Assembly (NCBI GenBank): GCA_949752795.1
Contig: OX457075.1
Location: forward strand, 8,724,701-8,788,700
Length of the DNA: 64,000 nt
Reading direction: 5' to 3'
Source: Hyperoodon ampullatus
Lineage: Eukaryota > Chordata > Mammalia > Artiodactyla > Ziphiidae
The notes under the pieces were generated by a model. The model ran no database searches, had not been told where the DNA came from, and saw only the letters and a program-made list of their open reading frames with translations. The position numbers and the translations under genes are program-made. Below are positions 34,156 to 45,550 of the stretch, piece by piece. Position 1 is the first letter of the stretch, and each line of letters begins with the position of its first letter.

Positions 34156-34679
34156 GTTCTGAAGAACCTAGGAGCAGGACAAGAAAGACACAGACATAGA
34201 GAATGGACTTGAGGACACAGGGAGGGGGAAGGGTAAGCTGGGATGAAGTGAGAGCGTGGCATGGACATATATACACTACCAAATATAAAAAGTGGGAAGC
34301 AGCCACACAGCACAGGGAGATCAGCTCGGTGCTGTGTGTTCACCTAGAGAGGTGGGATAGAGAAGGTGGTAGGGAGACACAAGAGGGAGGGGATATGGGG
34401 ATATATGTATACGTATAGCTGATTCACTTTGTTATAAAGCAGAAACTAACACACCACTGTAAAGCAATTATACTCCAATTCAGATGTTAAAAAAAGATAA
34501 CCTCAATTTAAAAAATAATAATAAAATAAAGTTAAACAGAAAGTTTATCAGAAACATTAAGCAGCAGCATTTAATGCATTTTAAGTTCATGTTTCTTAAT
34601 GAGGTTAAGTTCCATACGTGTTGGTAAAACTGAATAAAGTATCATAAAAATCAAAGCCTGAAAAAGATGCTATTTTTCC

Positions 34680-35640
34680 AATATTTTTTATTATAAAAGA
34701 ATGTAATCATGGACAAAAGTTGAAAGAATGGTCCTATAAACACCCACATACCCACAACATAGATTCAACAAATATTAATATTTTATTGTTGCTTAGTTCT
34801 CTCTTTGTGTTTGTGTGTTTGCTTAAGGTTTGAAGTGATTTGCAGATATGACACTTCTGAATATTTCAGCATGAAATTCCTAAAAATAAGTATATTTTCT
34901 CACATAATCATTATTTCATTATCACACCAAAGAAAACTAACAATTCCATGATGTCAACTAATATATAGTCCTTATTCAATTTCCCCCAAACGTGTCTTCT
35001 ACAGCTGTTTTTGTTTCTTTGTTTGAACAAGATCCAGTCAAGGTCTCTGTATTGCATTTTGTTCCTGTATCTCTTCAGTTGGTTTTATTCTATAATAGTC
35101 CTCCCATTTTTTCCCCCTCTCCTGACATTGACTTTTTTAAGAGAACAGGTCAGTTGACTTACAAACTACATCCCATTCTTTTTGGGTTTGTTTACTTTTG
35201 ATGGTTCTTAACCTGTTTATCCAGCCCCTGAATCTATTATATATTGAAAGTTAGATCTGAAAGCTTAGATTCAGGTCATTTTTTTGGCAAGAATCATTCA
35301 CAGGTGATGCTGTGAACCTCATAAAGTGTTACATTAGAAGGCACACAGTACCATGTTGCCTCACTATTTATAATACTCAGCTTTGGTGATCAAAGCCAGG
35401 TCTCTTTACTGTGAGGTCAATTTTTATTCATTTTCGTTTAGGAAATAATCTGTGGAGTAATTAATACACTTGCATCCAGGGTGCTATCGAACAATCTTTG
35501 AATAAAAAGTTTTGGCATTCTCGCTTGAATCAATTATTTCAGTGGAGGTTGCAAAATAGTGATCTTTTAAAAAATATTTAAATCCTTCTACATTTGTGGT
35601 CTAACAACCTTCTATAGAAAAGAGCTTTCCCCTATCAACT
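34680..35640 (-). mobile_element. Old L1 3' region
   Basis: Antisense 3' part of an old mammalian L1 of the same type as 15845-17220: 'cccacatacccacaacatag', 'tgcagatatgacacttctga'-like text, 'tcctgacattgacttttttaagagaacaggtcagttg', 'agattcaggtcattttt', 'cttgaatcaattatttcagtggaggttgcaaaatagtgat', and 'tctatagaaaagagctttcccc'. Diverged throughout. Reading frames here are debris. Confidence 0.8.
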
Positions 35641-36002
35641 GGATATTTCCTAAATAGGCAGGCTAGATGCTTAATTCTTTTTCTTTTAGTCCTAAATTTA
35701 AAAGTAAGTTGATAATGTGATAATTATATCTGCTGGGAGCATATAAGTTTGTTTTATTTTTCTTCTCTCACTCTCCCTTCTAATTCATTTGTTTCTTTTA
35801 TAATTATAAAATTATTATTATGTTAGTTTTATAATTAGTTATAGACTTGTTAAAACTGTCCCAGAACTGGCCAATGGTAGTTTGTCCAAGCCAGATTATA
35901 TGTTTTTTGAACATGCTTCTCTTAGTCTTTGAGAAGTTACTTGCTTTCTTGGCCATAAGATGTTCTTTGTAGTTTCTCTGCCCCAGACCTGAAATCAACC
36001 AT
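35641..36002. other. Unique A/T-rich sequence
   Basis: Nothing recognised. Confidence 0.4.
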
Positions 36003-36190
36003 CAGCTGATAAAATAGGAGAAAATATTTGAAAACTATATATCTGACAGGGGACTGGTATCCACAATATATATGAAGAACACTTAAAACTCAATAATAAA
36101 AGAAAAAATCACTCACTTAAAACTTGAAAAAGGATTTATATAGGTATATTTACAAAGAAGATATACCAATTGAGGGAAAACATGCAATCC
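36003..36190 (+). mobile_element. Old L1 ORF2 fragment, sense
   Basis: 'ggagaaaatatttgaaaactatatatctgacaggggactggtatcc' followed by 'acttaaaactcaataataaa' and 'caaagaagatataccaa' matches the ORF2 region after the reverse transcriptase. Confidence 0.75.
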
Positions 36191-36224
36191 TTAAATAAGA
36201 AGTTCACTGGGTTTTGTTTTTTGT

Positions 36225-36512
36225 TTTATGCTTTTCGTTTTTGTTTTTAGTATATGACCTTTATCAGTAGAGGAACTTCACTTCTATACTTATTTGGTTG
36301 AGTATTCTTTTCATGAATGAGTGGTAGATTTTTGTCAAGTGCTTTTTATATTTCTATTGAGTTGACTATGTGGTTTTTGTCCTTTATTTTATTAATTTGG
36401 TGTATTATCTTGTTTGATTTTTAGAACTTAAACCAAGCTCGCATTCCTGGGATAAATCCTATTTATTGTTGGTGAACCTTTCTCATGTGTTGCTAGGTTT
36501 GATTGGCCTTCT
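36225..36512 (-). mobile_element. Old L1 ORF2 fragment, antisense
   Basis: 'tttttgtcaagtgctttttatatttctattgagttgactatgtggtttttgtc' and 'cgcattcctgggataaatcc' match the reverse-transcriptase region read backwards. It lies directly after a sense L1 fragment. Confidence 0.75.
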
Positions 36513-37419
36513 ATAGCCAGTCTTAGCAGATCTCCATCGCATTGAAATCCACCAGTGTTTCAAGTTCATGGGTAGCCTTCTTTCCTAGTTTTCATAACTG
36601 GTGCAGAAATTTGCCTATATTAGTCATTTCAATGAGAGATTTCAAGGAAAAGCCTTAGCACAATTTATTTGGAGGCCCAGCACATTTTTTTGTACAGGTC
36701 TCTCCCATATAGAGAATATTAATCCCTTGAACAAAGACACTATGCTATATTCACCTCTGTTTCCCATATTTTATAGTGTGAATAGCTTGTACTAGATGCT
36801 AACAAAATACAAACAAACAAAAATAAAAAGAGCACAGAGAGAGAGAAGGAATAAAGGACAGAAAAAAAGAAGGAAGAAAAGAAGGAGTGAAAGAAGGAAA
36901 AGATGGAAAGATATTTTAAAAGGGGAACTGAAGTTGTAGCTCTTAAATTGAGGTTACCTATATTAAAGAAATTGGGTTTGAAATGAAACTCAAAGTTTTG
37001 GCAACCTATACCTATATCTATACCTAGAATTGATTAGACAGGAGAAAATTTTAAGAAGTGGGAGGTAAAAGGGAAATATAGTATTACATACCACTGCTAA
37101 AAGAATGAAAAACAGCAGTACTTGAAGCAAATTGGTAGTTTGTGGTTATTACATCATGCCTAAAGACAGGTCAAAGCCAGAGAATGAGTCAGAACTAGAA
37201 ATATATGTTGAGGGTTTCAAATGGATGGTCTTAAGTAGACTCCAAAGCAAAAATTTTGGTTGTTCTTATATAGCTACACCACATCTATTTCCAAGTAAAT
37301 ATTATTTCCTCACAGAAAAAAAAAATCAACTCATAATCTGAGAGGAAAGAGAGGATAAGTATCATAACCTGATGAAGTAAAATAGAATGGATATAGTTTA
37401 AAGGAAAAATATCATCGCT
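36513..37419. other. Unique sequence with purine-rich patch
   Basis: An A/G-rich low-complexity patch lies at about 36820-36910 (gagagaaggaataaagg, gaaggaagaaaagaagg). No gene recognised. Confidence 0.45.
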
Positions 37420-37500
37420 TTGCTGTGTACCTGAAACTATCACAACAATGTTAATCAGCTATACTCCAATATAAAATTAAAAGCTCAAAAAAAAGGAAAG
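37420..37500 (+). mobile_element. L1 3' terminus fragment
   Basis: 'ctttgctgtgtacctgaaactatcacaacaatgttaatcagctatactccaatataaaattaaaag' is the last part of an L1 3' UTR with a short A-rich tail. Confidence 0.7.
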
Positions 37501-38164
37501 AAAATTATCCAGGGTGTGGCTTGAATTGTTTCTCTCTATCTAGTATAAGTTTTACATGCTTTGGGGGCACTTGGATAATAGTTATAGAGGCAAATATAGG
37601 GGTTTTGTATTCTAGCGCAAGCCACTTTCTTTTCTTCCCTTCCACTTCAGAAGGTTGAATACCACAGTGAAATGCAGGGACATTGGAAAAATAGTCATCA
37701 AAAAAGATCAAGAGTGTGGCCAGAAGCCATCCTGCAGACCCTGTAGCTGTATCTGTCCAATATAGACAGCAAAACCAAAGTGGATTAAATACTATCTTAA
37801 CCCATGCCATGGGACAAAAGAAACACTTCAATAACTGTAATATGGGAGTTACAAATCTAAAGTAGGCACAATCTAAAACACAAATACCAGGTAGGGTAGG
37901 GGCTGTTCATTAAAGCTTGGCTTAGGTAAACTAATAATAAAGACAAGGAGAAGCCACCCTTCTATATCCAATCAATGAGAGGAAAACAGCCTGGAGGGAG
38001 CGAGCAAAAAAACTAATCAGAAGTCCAGGAGACCTGTGGTGTGATGCAATGGGTTGTTGGTATTGGTCCTAAAAAAATATGATGTCATGATCTGCATCTG
38101 AAGACACTGCCCAGAGTCCAGGAAGTCAAATGTTTGCAAAAGACGCCTGAGTGTAGACTTCTTG
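37501..38164. other. Unique sequence
   Basis: No gene or named repeat. The 108-residue minus frame at 37505-37831 has no domain I recognise. Confidence 0.4.
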
Positions 38165-38345
38165 TGAACTCTGTCTTTTATCAGCTGAGCAACTGTAAAC
38201 AAATTACTCAACTTCTCTATGCTGTAGGGCTAATGAAAAAGCCTATTTCATGGAAGTGTTAAAAAGCTAAACTGAAATAATATATTCAGAGAATCTAGCA
38301 CAATACTTAGCTTATTAAAAGTGTTTAATGTGTAAAAATATTATC
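38165..38345 (+). repeat. MIR SINE remnant
   Basis: 'gagcaactgtaaacaaattactcaacttctctatgctg', then 'gaatctagcacaatacttagcttattaaaagtgtttaatg' in MIR order. Strongly diverged. Confidence 0.65.
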
Positions 38346-38394
38346 AACACTATTACTGTTACAGTATTAGTATAGTGCTATGTTCAGATTATTC

Positions 38395-38540
38395 AACAAA
38401 AATGCTACTCTGTTAGCACTGTTCTAAATGCTGGGAATACTGTAGTAAATAAAACATAAAAAACATATGAACTTCCTGTCCTCAAGGGACTTACATTCTA
38501 GTGAGAGAAGGAAAAAAACAGTAAAGAATGAAAATAAGTG
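38395..38540 (-). repeat. L2 3' region
   Basis: 'gcactgttctaaatgctgggaatactgtagtaaataaaaca', 'cttcctgtcctcaagggacttacattctagtgagaga' is the L2 3' end read backwards. Confidence 0.8.
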
Positions 38541-40189
38541 TTATTGAGGAAACAAGGGCTGGAAAGATGACAAGGAAGATCTAAGTGGGGTCAGTAAGTG
38601 GGGGGATCCCTTCTTTCCCATATTTTAGCATCAGGAGATGAGAGATGATGTCAAAAGGGATAAAGGACATAATGATAATCATCCTGATGGTCTCAAGGTA
38701 AGCAGTGGTGGTGAGAGTTGGGGTACTGGGAGACCAGGAACTTGTTAGCAGTACCCAGGATGAAGGGTCCCCTCTTCACTGTTGTCGGTGGTACTGTGGA
38801 GGGCCAGGGAGGCTCTTGTTACAAGCCTTGATGCTGTTCACTCTTTGAACCATTTTTTGTTTTTGTCATTAATTTCTTTTCAGGCATTCATCCTAGCAAA
38901 ATGGAGTATCAAATACAAGAAAGCAATTTTATTCCAGATCCAGGAAAAACATGGGGGTACAGATTACACTGAAAAAGTCTACCTGTTTTTTTCTACATAA
39001 AGCCATATAGGCCTATGAAAATTCATAATGTGTTTCAAATTGTGGAAAATTTTGGTCCATCAAGTAACTGATGATGCTGCTGAGGCCACAGAACCGTGAC
39101 TGGGGAGACATCATCTTATCAGAAGCAAAGGAGAAGGAAGGAAGAAGGTGGTGTCTCTGAGAACTAGTGCCGAAAGACCTGAAGTTCTGGGCTTAACAGG
39201 GGCCTACACCACCACGTAGCCATCCCAACCCACATGCCCATGTTCTATTTTAGCTCTTCCAGAGTGTCACTCAGACTTCCATCTGGTGACTTATTTTCAG
39301 TGTCAACTTTCCACTTTCCATAATCTTGATTTTCCTAGATACCAATATGGGCCACAAATCTGGTTTGGGTAAGAAATTTTTAAGGAGCTCTTTTCCTTAT
39401 TGGAGTCTAGAGTCTCCTTAGATGGAAGAAATGGTCTTAAGAAAAGTTAAGTCAGAGGTGAGTGGGAGAGATGAAGGTCTGACATTTGAATATGCTGACC
39501 GGTGTAGGGTAAGCATAAATGGATCGAGGTTTAACATACTGGGAGGAAACATGTGTAGACACACAATTGCTCTCTTCAGAAGATCTGGTGATAGTTATGA
39601 GGTTCAGATGCTGGGCAGATACTGGCAATCCAGCAGATGAAGATGTTCCTTAATCATGGAGGATCCCTTAAGAAGAATCCTCTTATATGGATTATATGCA
39701 GAGAATATAATTCACTTATATGCAGAGAATATGTAGGTTCACTGAAAGGATCACCTCCAGCAGGGATCAGGGCCAGTCATGGAATCAAGTGTGAGGTTGA
39801 CTTTAGAATCGTGAAAACTGATTAAAGCAAGACTTTATTTAAAGAGTCCTGGGTTTGTGGGACCTTGTTGACTGTGCCAACAAAAAAGGCAAACATGGAA
39901 GCCAAGTGTACTTCAATACTGAGATCTGGTCCCAAGGCAGCGCATCAGTTACAAAAAAGAGTGTACTACAGAAAAGTATTCCCAGACAGGAAGAGTTGGT
40001 GCTGATTCACTTGACTTACAAGTGTTCCCCAAAGTCCTGTTAACTGTGGGCATTCTGAGTTTGGGGTGGAGCTGAACCCAAATTTGGGGGTTGAGTCTAA
40101 GCAGAGGAGGGAGAGGATGCGTGGAACCAGAAAGCAAACAAATCATTCACACAGGACTCACCAAGGCCTACCAATCGTAACTAGTAGTC
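38541..40189. other. Unique sequence with a short tandem duplication
   Basis: A 17-bp word, ttatatgcagagaatat, occurs at 39692-39708 and 39716-39732 (24-bp spacing). An acceptor-like stretch ending in CAG at 38881-38883 precedes a short open frame. I see no matching donor or domain and do not call an exon. Confidence 0.4.
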
Positions 40190-40190
40190 A

Positions 40191-40953
40191 AGAGTCTTTG
40201 TACTCCAGCATTATTAAAAATACCCAAGATATGGAAATAACCAAAGTATCTGTCTGTAGATGAATGGATAAAGAAATTGCGGTGTATATGTACAATGGAA
40301 TATTACTCGGCTTGGAAAAAAGAGATCCTGCCACTTTCAACAACATGAATGAACCTGCAGGACATTATGCTATGTGAAATAAGTCCATCGTTTGTTTTTA
40401 TAATTATTATTATTTTCCATTCTCCAACTTTATTCACAAACATGGTGTCTGTGAGAAGCTGAGAGATAGGCCTAAGGGTCATCATGTCACCAAGATGCAT
40501 CAGCCCCCGGGGAATCTCACTTTCCCCGCAAAATTACAGAAATAAAACTGTATGATCTCACTTATATATGTAATCTAAAAATATCAAATATGTAGAAACA
40601 GAGAGTAGACCACTAGTTACCAGGGGTGGGGAGATGAAGGACATTGGAAGGTGTTGGTCAAAGGGTACAAAATGTCAGTCATGTAGGTGAATAAGTTCTA
40701 GAGATCTAATGTACAGCACGGTGAGTGTACTTAACAATATTGTACTGTACACTGAAAATTTGCTAGAAGAGTAGATCTCAGGGGCTCTCACCACAAAGAT
40801 AAAGTGGTAACTGCGTAAGAAGATGGATATGGTAATTAGCTTGACTGTAGTAATCATTTCACTATGTATATTTGTATTAAAACACAATGTCGTACATCTT
40901 AAATATATACACTTTTTATTTTTAAAAAGTCCTAAAAGAGTCTTTGCATTCCA
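40191..40953 (+). mobile_element. 5'-truncated L1 with internal insertion
   Basis: The L1 spans about 40208-40936. The ORF2 C-terminal region ('tgtagatgaatggataaaga', 'tacaatggaatattactcgg') is followed by 3' UTR ('agtgtacttaacaatattgt', 'catcttaaatatatacac'). Probable duplications are agagtctttgtactcca (40191-40207) and agagtctttgcattcca (40937-40953), with two mismatches. A foreign ~155-bp piece interrupts it at about 40386-40542. Confidence 0.82.
40386..40542 (-). pseudogene. Short processed retrocopy of an unidentified mRNA 3' end
   Basis: Inserted in the L1 at 40208-40936. Read on the minus strand it ends with AATAAA (plus coordinates 40429-40434), 13 bases later begins an A-rich, mutated tail (about 40391-40416), and it lacks any SINE or L1 wording. 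Upstream of the signal, the minus strand holds a GC-rich, non-repetitive piece (cattttccc... cgggggctgatgcatcttgg). This is the structure of a 5'-truncated processed transcript. The parent gene is not recognised and no coding function is claimed. Clean target duplications were not found. Confidence 0.5.
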
Positions 40954-41004
40954 AAATAAAAGGGCTCAGTGTCATTACAATAACAGTAATAATAAGGGTA
41001 ACAA

Positions 41005-41170
41005 AAACAACAGCTATAATACATGATGTTCTCACCATGTGCCAATCTCATTTAACACTTGGTAATATTACTCTCTTATTCTTGATGAGAAACCTCAATA
41101 CCAAAGAAATTTTTTAAATTACCCAATGTCTTTGAGCTACTAAGAACCATATCAAGATGATAGCTTCAAA
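41005..41170 (-). repeat. MIR SINE remnant
   Basis: 'tgttctcaccatgtgccaatctcatttaacacttgg', then 'gatgagaaacctcaatacc' and 'aattacccaatgtctttgagctac' in reversed MIR order. Confidence 0.65.
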
Positions 41171-41210
41171 TCCACTTCAACTTCATTCTAAACTCTGTTT
41201 TCTTTCCATA

Positions 41211-41401
41211 AAATCTCAGCGATTGGGCTTCCCTAGTGGCGCAGTTGTTGAGATTCTGCCTGCCGATGCAGGGGACATGGGTTCGTGCCCTGGTCCGGGA
41301 AGATCCCACATGCTGCGGAGTGGCTAGGCCCGTGAGCCATGGCCGCTGAGCCTGTGCTCCGCAACGGGAGAGGCCACAACAGTGAGAGGCCCGCGTACTG
41401 C

Positions 41402-41432
<31 letters not shown>

Positions 41433-41439
41433 CAGCGAT
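41211..41439 (+). mobile_element. CHR-2 SINE, only plus-strand copy, deletion variant
   Basis: The SINE spans about 41224-41426 with an A28 tail (41402-41429). A perfect 13-bp duplication, aaatctcagcgat, lies at 41211-41223 and 41427-41439. Compared with the other copies it lacks about 16 bp of the 'cgcgtccggagcctg' part, joining 'gctgagcctg' straight to 'tgctccgcaacggg'. The missing part lies between two 'agcctg' words. The long pure A tail suggests a young copy. Minus-strand frames of 70-101 residues are SINE translations. Confidence 0.95.
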
Positions 41440-41624
41440 CCACACATGTGTATGTTTGCCCTATTTACCATCTCTGAGGTGTGTGGTCATCATATTTGCA
41501 GGAGTTCAAAGCCTCTGACTTGCACAGAGTACATCTCAATAAAATCTGTATCATTGAATCTGCATATTTGAGCATGAAGAAGATTGATGCAAAAATTACA
41601 AGGCTTTGGCTAACTTACTGGCAA

Positions 41625-41755
41625 TGTTGCTAATTCAGAATGTGTCCTTGGACAAGTCTTTTTTACATTCTGCACCTCTGTTTCATTTCTTATTAGATGA
41701 ATAATGACTATTCTTATCTCCCTGGAATACTATAAGAATAAACGAAGTGCTATGG
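41625..41755 (+). repeat. MIR SINE remnant
   Basis: 'aatgtgtccttggacaagtc', 'tgcacctctgtttcatttcttattagatgaataatgactattcttatctccctgg' and 'aataaacgaagtgctatgg' in MIR order. Confidence 0.7.
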
Positions 41756-43320
41756 CTTTGGAATGGCCACTGGCATCTGTAGCCAGAGACTCTGGGGAAA
41801 ATGCCAATTTAAATCATTTTATTTTTCCTTTTTCTCCATAGGGAGGTGTTGTGTGGATAAGTGTGTGGGCTTATATTTTAAGCATATTTAAAAATGACTA
41901 CAGTAATATAAGTAAAGCAACTTAAGCATCTGGAAAGAAAAGTGCTATGTCCACCTGGGGGTGATAATGATGCTGGTAGTGATGAGGAAGAATTTTAATA
42001 ACAGTAAATCTGAGTGAATCTCACTAACTTGCTCATGGAAAATAGCAGCTCAAGGACATAAAGTTCTCCCAAAGGTTAGTTTCAGTACCTAATTTTGCAA
42101 GTAGATTGTTCATGGCTTTCTTGATCCCGTTTTCTAGACAAAACATAGATGTACCAATACCGTGTCTTGCTTCCTGACCCAGAAAAATATTCATGCCAAT
42201 TGTGAAGATTAAGATGACTTTAACTAGTTCTCATGAAACATGCTCAGTTTCAGAAGAACTCTATCTTCCCATGCATATATGTGCACTTTCTTTTTCTGAG
42301 AAGAATGTAAGTAGTGTAGCTTGAATACATAAAAAGAAAGTCACACAGTGTTGTTGTTTTTTTTATAGTCACGCTTGATGGCATTCTACCTAAGTAAGTG
42401 CAATCCAGGCAGATGCTATAAAACTGAAATCCTGCAGTGTAGTAGATTTTTATTCATGAACATACAAGTAGCTGTCAGAACTAGTCTTTGACTATTTTGT
42501 AATAAGAGACACGTAGCAAAACTAAGGATGGTCCAGAGCAGGGTTATGGAAGCCTGACATATGGAAACCTCATGAAATGGCAATCAGTGCACTGACCCAA
42601 AGCTGTGGGCAGCAGAACAGATAGAATGAGGCCTCACCTTCTGTAGTCTTGTCTTGGAGAATCATAAGAATTATTTGCTAATGAGACTTATCTGCTGATA
42701 CGAAGTTTGCTAGCCTTTTCAAGGGTGCTGGCCCTCCTCAATGTCTATTAGTAGAAATCCACATCATCACAAAGTTAACCATGAGTTGTGGAATGCACAG
42801 TGCACCAAAAAGCAAAGCGACCTCCTTCTTGAGAAGGAGTTTCCTTATCTCTGAAGGAAGGAAGCCGTGAGTGGCATTCTCTCTCCTTGAATGGAGATTT
42901 GGTCTGATCTACTAATGAGGGGGTGTGACACACGTGGAGTTTTCTGCTTGTGTTTTGCTGGGGCCAGGGTGGGAAATGTGAGGGAGGTAACGGATGTGAA
43001 AACATTTTTAGACCTTACCTAGGATATTTGTAATCCTAGGTATATTTGTAATATAGCCCTTATTGACCCGGATGAAATGTGCTAATCTTTGAAAAATTCA
43101 GATGCTCAAGTATGATCCCCAAAACAACTCTGGGAAGAGCTTCACCTCTCCCTGAGCTCTTTTCTCCTCTTGCTTATCCAAATATGCATGACCCATAGCA
43201 CATGGCACCAGTTTGTGTGCATGCAGAAGGCATGTGGTTTGCCCCAGTGATGACTAACAAGACCTTTCCTTGGCTCAAAACACAATGTTTTTCTTCCTCT
43301 GGTCAGAGGGAAGCATAAAT
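41756..43320. other. Unique sequence
   Basis: No gene or named repeat recognised. Confidence 0.4.
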
Positions 43321-43324
43321 CTCA

Positions 43325-43565
43325 CCAGTGGTTTCTACACTGTTTTGATGATGTGCTCTACCAATAAATATTTGAACATATAGCTCTAACAGTTGTATGA
43401 TTTTTGTATGATGTATATTATATACATGTACTACTGTACTATTATCATGCACACTGTAAAATCTACTGAAAACAAAACATTTAAAAGGATAAAGTAAAAT
43501 GAAATTAAAATTTTTTTTAATTTGTCTAATAATTAATAGGACAAAATCCATAGTGTTCTCATGAA
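43325..43565. repeat. Possible hAT-type DNA-transposon remnant
   Basis: Begins 'cagtggtttctacactgttt', which resembles the terminal inverted repeat of hAT elements, followed by A/T-rich text. I could not find the partner end, so this is tentative. Confidence 0.25.
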
Positions 43566-45459
43566 TATATTATTGATGACTTTTTAAACTAGCAAAAATC
43601 TGATTGAATGTGGCAGACATGATTAAATCATTTTTGTCTTTAATTTTTAATATGGATGATAAAAAGCTCATTCTAAGTTTAAAAGTGCTAACTCCTCTAT
43701 TTTCTTGACATTTTTTTGTGTTGCATTTTTGTTTCATATTTTCTCCTTCTACAATTTGCAGAAACTTTACTAAACCACCTGTGATGATTGGCTTAGTTAA
43801 ATCTGGGTAAAGCAATCAATAAATTAAGGTATCCACACATATAGACACTGTGATAACACAACAGCTAAAAACAAATGCACTAGAAAGATCGCCACTTTCA
43901 ATCCCACCATATTTCTCTCACTTGTCCCTCCAGACGTCTGGTCTCCCTATTGGAAACATGATAGGAGGGCACAGATATCAACTCATAAATTAAACAGTCT
44001 GAAGATTAACTTTGTTCTTATATTTAGGTGAAAATAAATGTAAATATAAATTTTCATATTTTATTTCAGCATATCCCAAATGATCACCTTATGCACCTAG
44101 TCTTCCCATTCCCCACTTTGGAGATCTGTATATCGACTTATGTAACAGAGGACATCAGGTCAATCTGATTTCTCAATTTTTTGACTCTGCTGATAAAAAC
44201 AGGTAAGATCAAGGAGTTTGGGTGAGAGAGGCTGAGGCAAAGTGAAGAAAACGAGGAAGCCTCAGCAACCTCCTAGGGGGATAACAGACAGGGTACCGTC
44301 TTGTGACCACCCTTGGCATAGTGACCTCTTCCCTCTCAGCCCCTGTGCTTAAAAGGAAACAACTAAGCCATTTAATGTCTTTTATGTTTCCTCCTTTAAA
44401 AAAAAAAAGAAAAGAAACAAACTTTGAATGACCTAGTCAGTAAAGACAGGTCAAGTGAAATGGTTATGGTACATTTTGCTCTGGGGAGTCTTTTTTTCCC
44501 CTCCACACTGAGCAAGATAAAGGACCCAGTTGAGACTGCCACACAGTGGTTTCTTAATTGAGTCTTCCATCTTCACAGAACCAGATGAGAGACTCACTTA
44601 AAAGAGAATAAATTCAAAACCATGTGCAGTTTCAGAACAAATTGTCCAAGCCACCTGAAAGCGAAGTTCTTTGAAATCCTGCTGCTGCTTCTGCCACATC
44701 AGGTCCTTTCTAATTCTAGCCAAAGAACTGTGTTTAAAGTGGAGCTCCTGTAATGAAGTGACATTTGACTGTTCACAGTGAATTATAGATAGAGCCTGTC
44801 ACACGAGAGTAGTATTCGCAACTGCATTTTCTCCACACTGTTCAAGTAAGAAAATACCACATGAAGGGTCAGGAAGCCTTACTTCTATTTCTGGGAGTCA
44901 CACAGTGAGACACAGCTGAGGCTGGTCCATTATAGGAGGTCAATGGAGGCCTGATCATGGAAGACAATTAGGGGCAACAGTTAAAGTAGTGCCAGGTAAC
45001 AAAGGAAGTGTGTTGAGAATTAGACCTGTTGTTAAGTTGGAAGGTGAATGAACAAGGGGCTTTACTGAGATAACCAAAGATCAGGGAGGCCTGGAGTTGT
45101 CAAGGTACCCACAGTAAAGAGAGATGGTAATGCGATATTTGTGGAAAGGAGCTGAAAATTCAGAATAGAATGACCTATTACACTGTAAGGCTCTTTCTTT
45201 TAAAATAAAGTCGTATTAAACTTATACCTGAAAACAGAAAACAATCAAGCTGAGGAACAATGAAACCTAAACATAATAACTTTACTAAGTTCTTCGTGTA
45301 ACATACTCTAAGTGGTTATCATGTGATTCAAATAACCACAGTAGAAACTTAAGCTAAGTAGTGAAATGGAAAGTTAAGATCTATATAGCCAATTACCATG
45401 TGAGGCAGAATGACTATTTGACAAGCATAAAAGATCACAGATACAGCAGTTATAAAACT
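43566..45459. other. Unique sequence
   Basis: No gene. An 81-residue minus frame at 43570-43815 has no motif I can place. A short A-rich tract lies at about 44396-44419. Confidence 0.4.
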
Positions 45460-45550
45460 TGTACTTCTGGCTTTATCTGGAAATAACTGAGTAACCCCAG
45501 GTGAGTTTGGCCCTTGATTTACTCATCAGTAAAATGAGAGCATCTGTAAA
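45460..45550 (+). repeat. Possible MIR fragment
   Basis: 'acttctggctttatctggaaataactgagtaaccccaggtgag' and 'gatttactcatcagtaaaatgagag' follow the MIR order. Diverged and short. Confidence 0.5.

Larger units (their letters stand above)
29967..34165 (+). pseudogene. L1 ORF2 remnant (endonuclease and reverse transcriptase)
   Basis: This is the decayed gene for the L1 endonuclease and reverse transcriptase. The ATG at 29967 opens into the endonuclease start, with Leu-Asn-Val-Asn-Gly-Leu and then Leu-Gln-Glu-Thr-His. Early stops follow near 30117. The pre-RT motif Ser-Pro-Gly-Pro-Asp-Gly is at about 31361-31379, and RT continues in a shifted frame at 31638-31976. The catalytic Phe-Ala-Asp-Asp is intact at 32048-32059, in a third frame. 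A CHR SINE splits the later part at 32531. After it, an open frame at 32776-33492 and another at 33496-34014 carry the C-terminal region. At least three frameshifts and several stops make it non-functional. Confidence 0.9.
26575..34540 (+). mobile_element. Near full-length LINE-1, inactive
   Basis: The element spans about 26589-34526. A perfect 14-bp duplication, taaagttaaacaga, lies at 26575-26588 and 34527-34540. Parts in order: 5' UTR with a YY1-type motif near its start, ORF1 remnant (about 29065-29909), a short spacer, ORF2 remnant (from 29967), 3' UTR ending 'gcaattatactccaattcag', and an A-rich tail. Two CHR SINEs are nested in it, at 28076-28375 and 32531-32893. Without them the element is about 7.2-7.3 kb. 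Both ORFs are broken by stops and frameshifts, so it cannot retrotranspose. The intact ends show it inserted as a complete copy. Confidence 0.95.

Noticed and set aside
38870..38975. Exon-like piece with pyrimidine tract, CAG at 38881-38883 and ATG at 38901
   Set aside because: The open frame is only 23 codons, the donor candidates are weak, and there is no partner exon or family match.
41224..41426. tRNA-like head in CHR SINEs
   Set aside because: The tRNA-derived promoter boxes belong to the SINE. There is no intact cloverleaf, so no tRNA gene is called.
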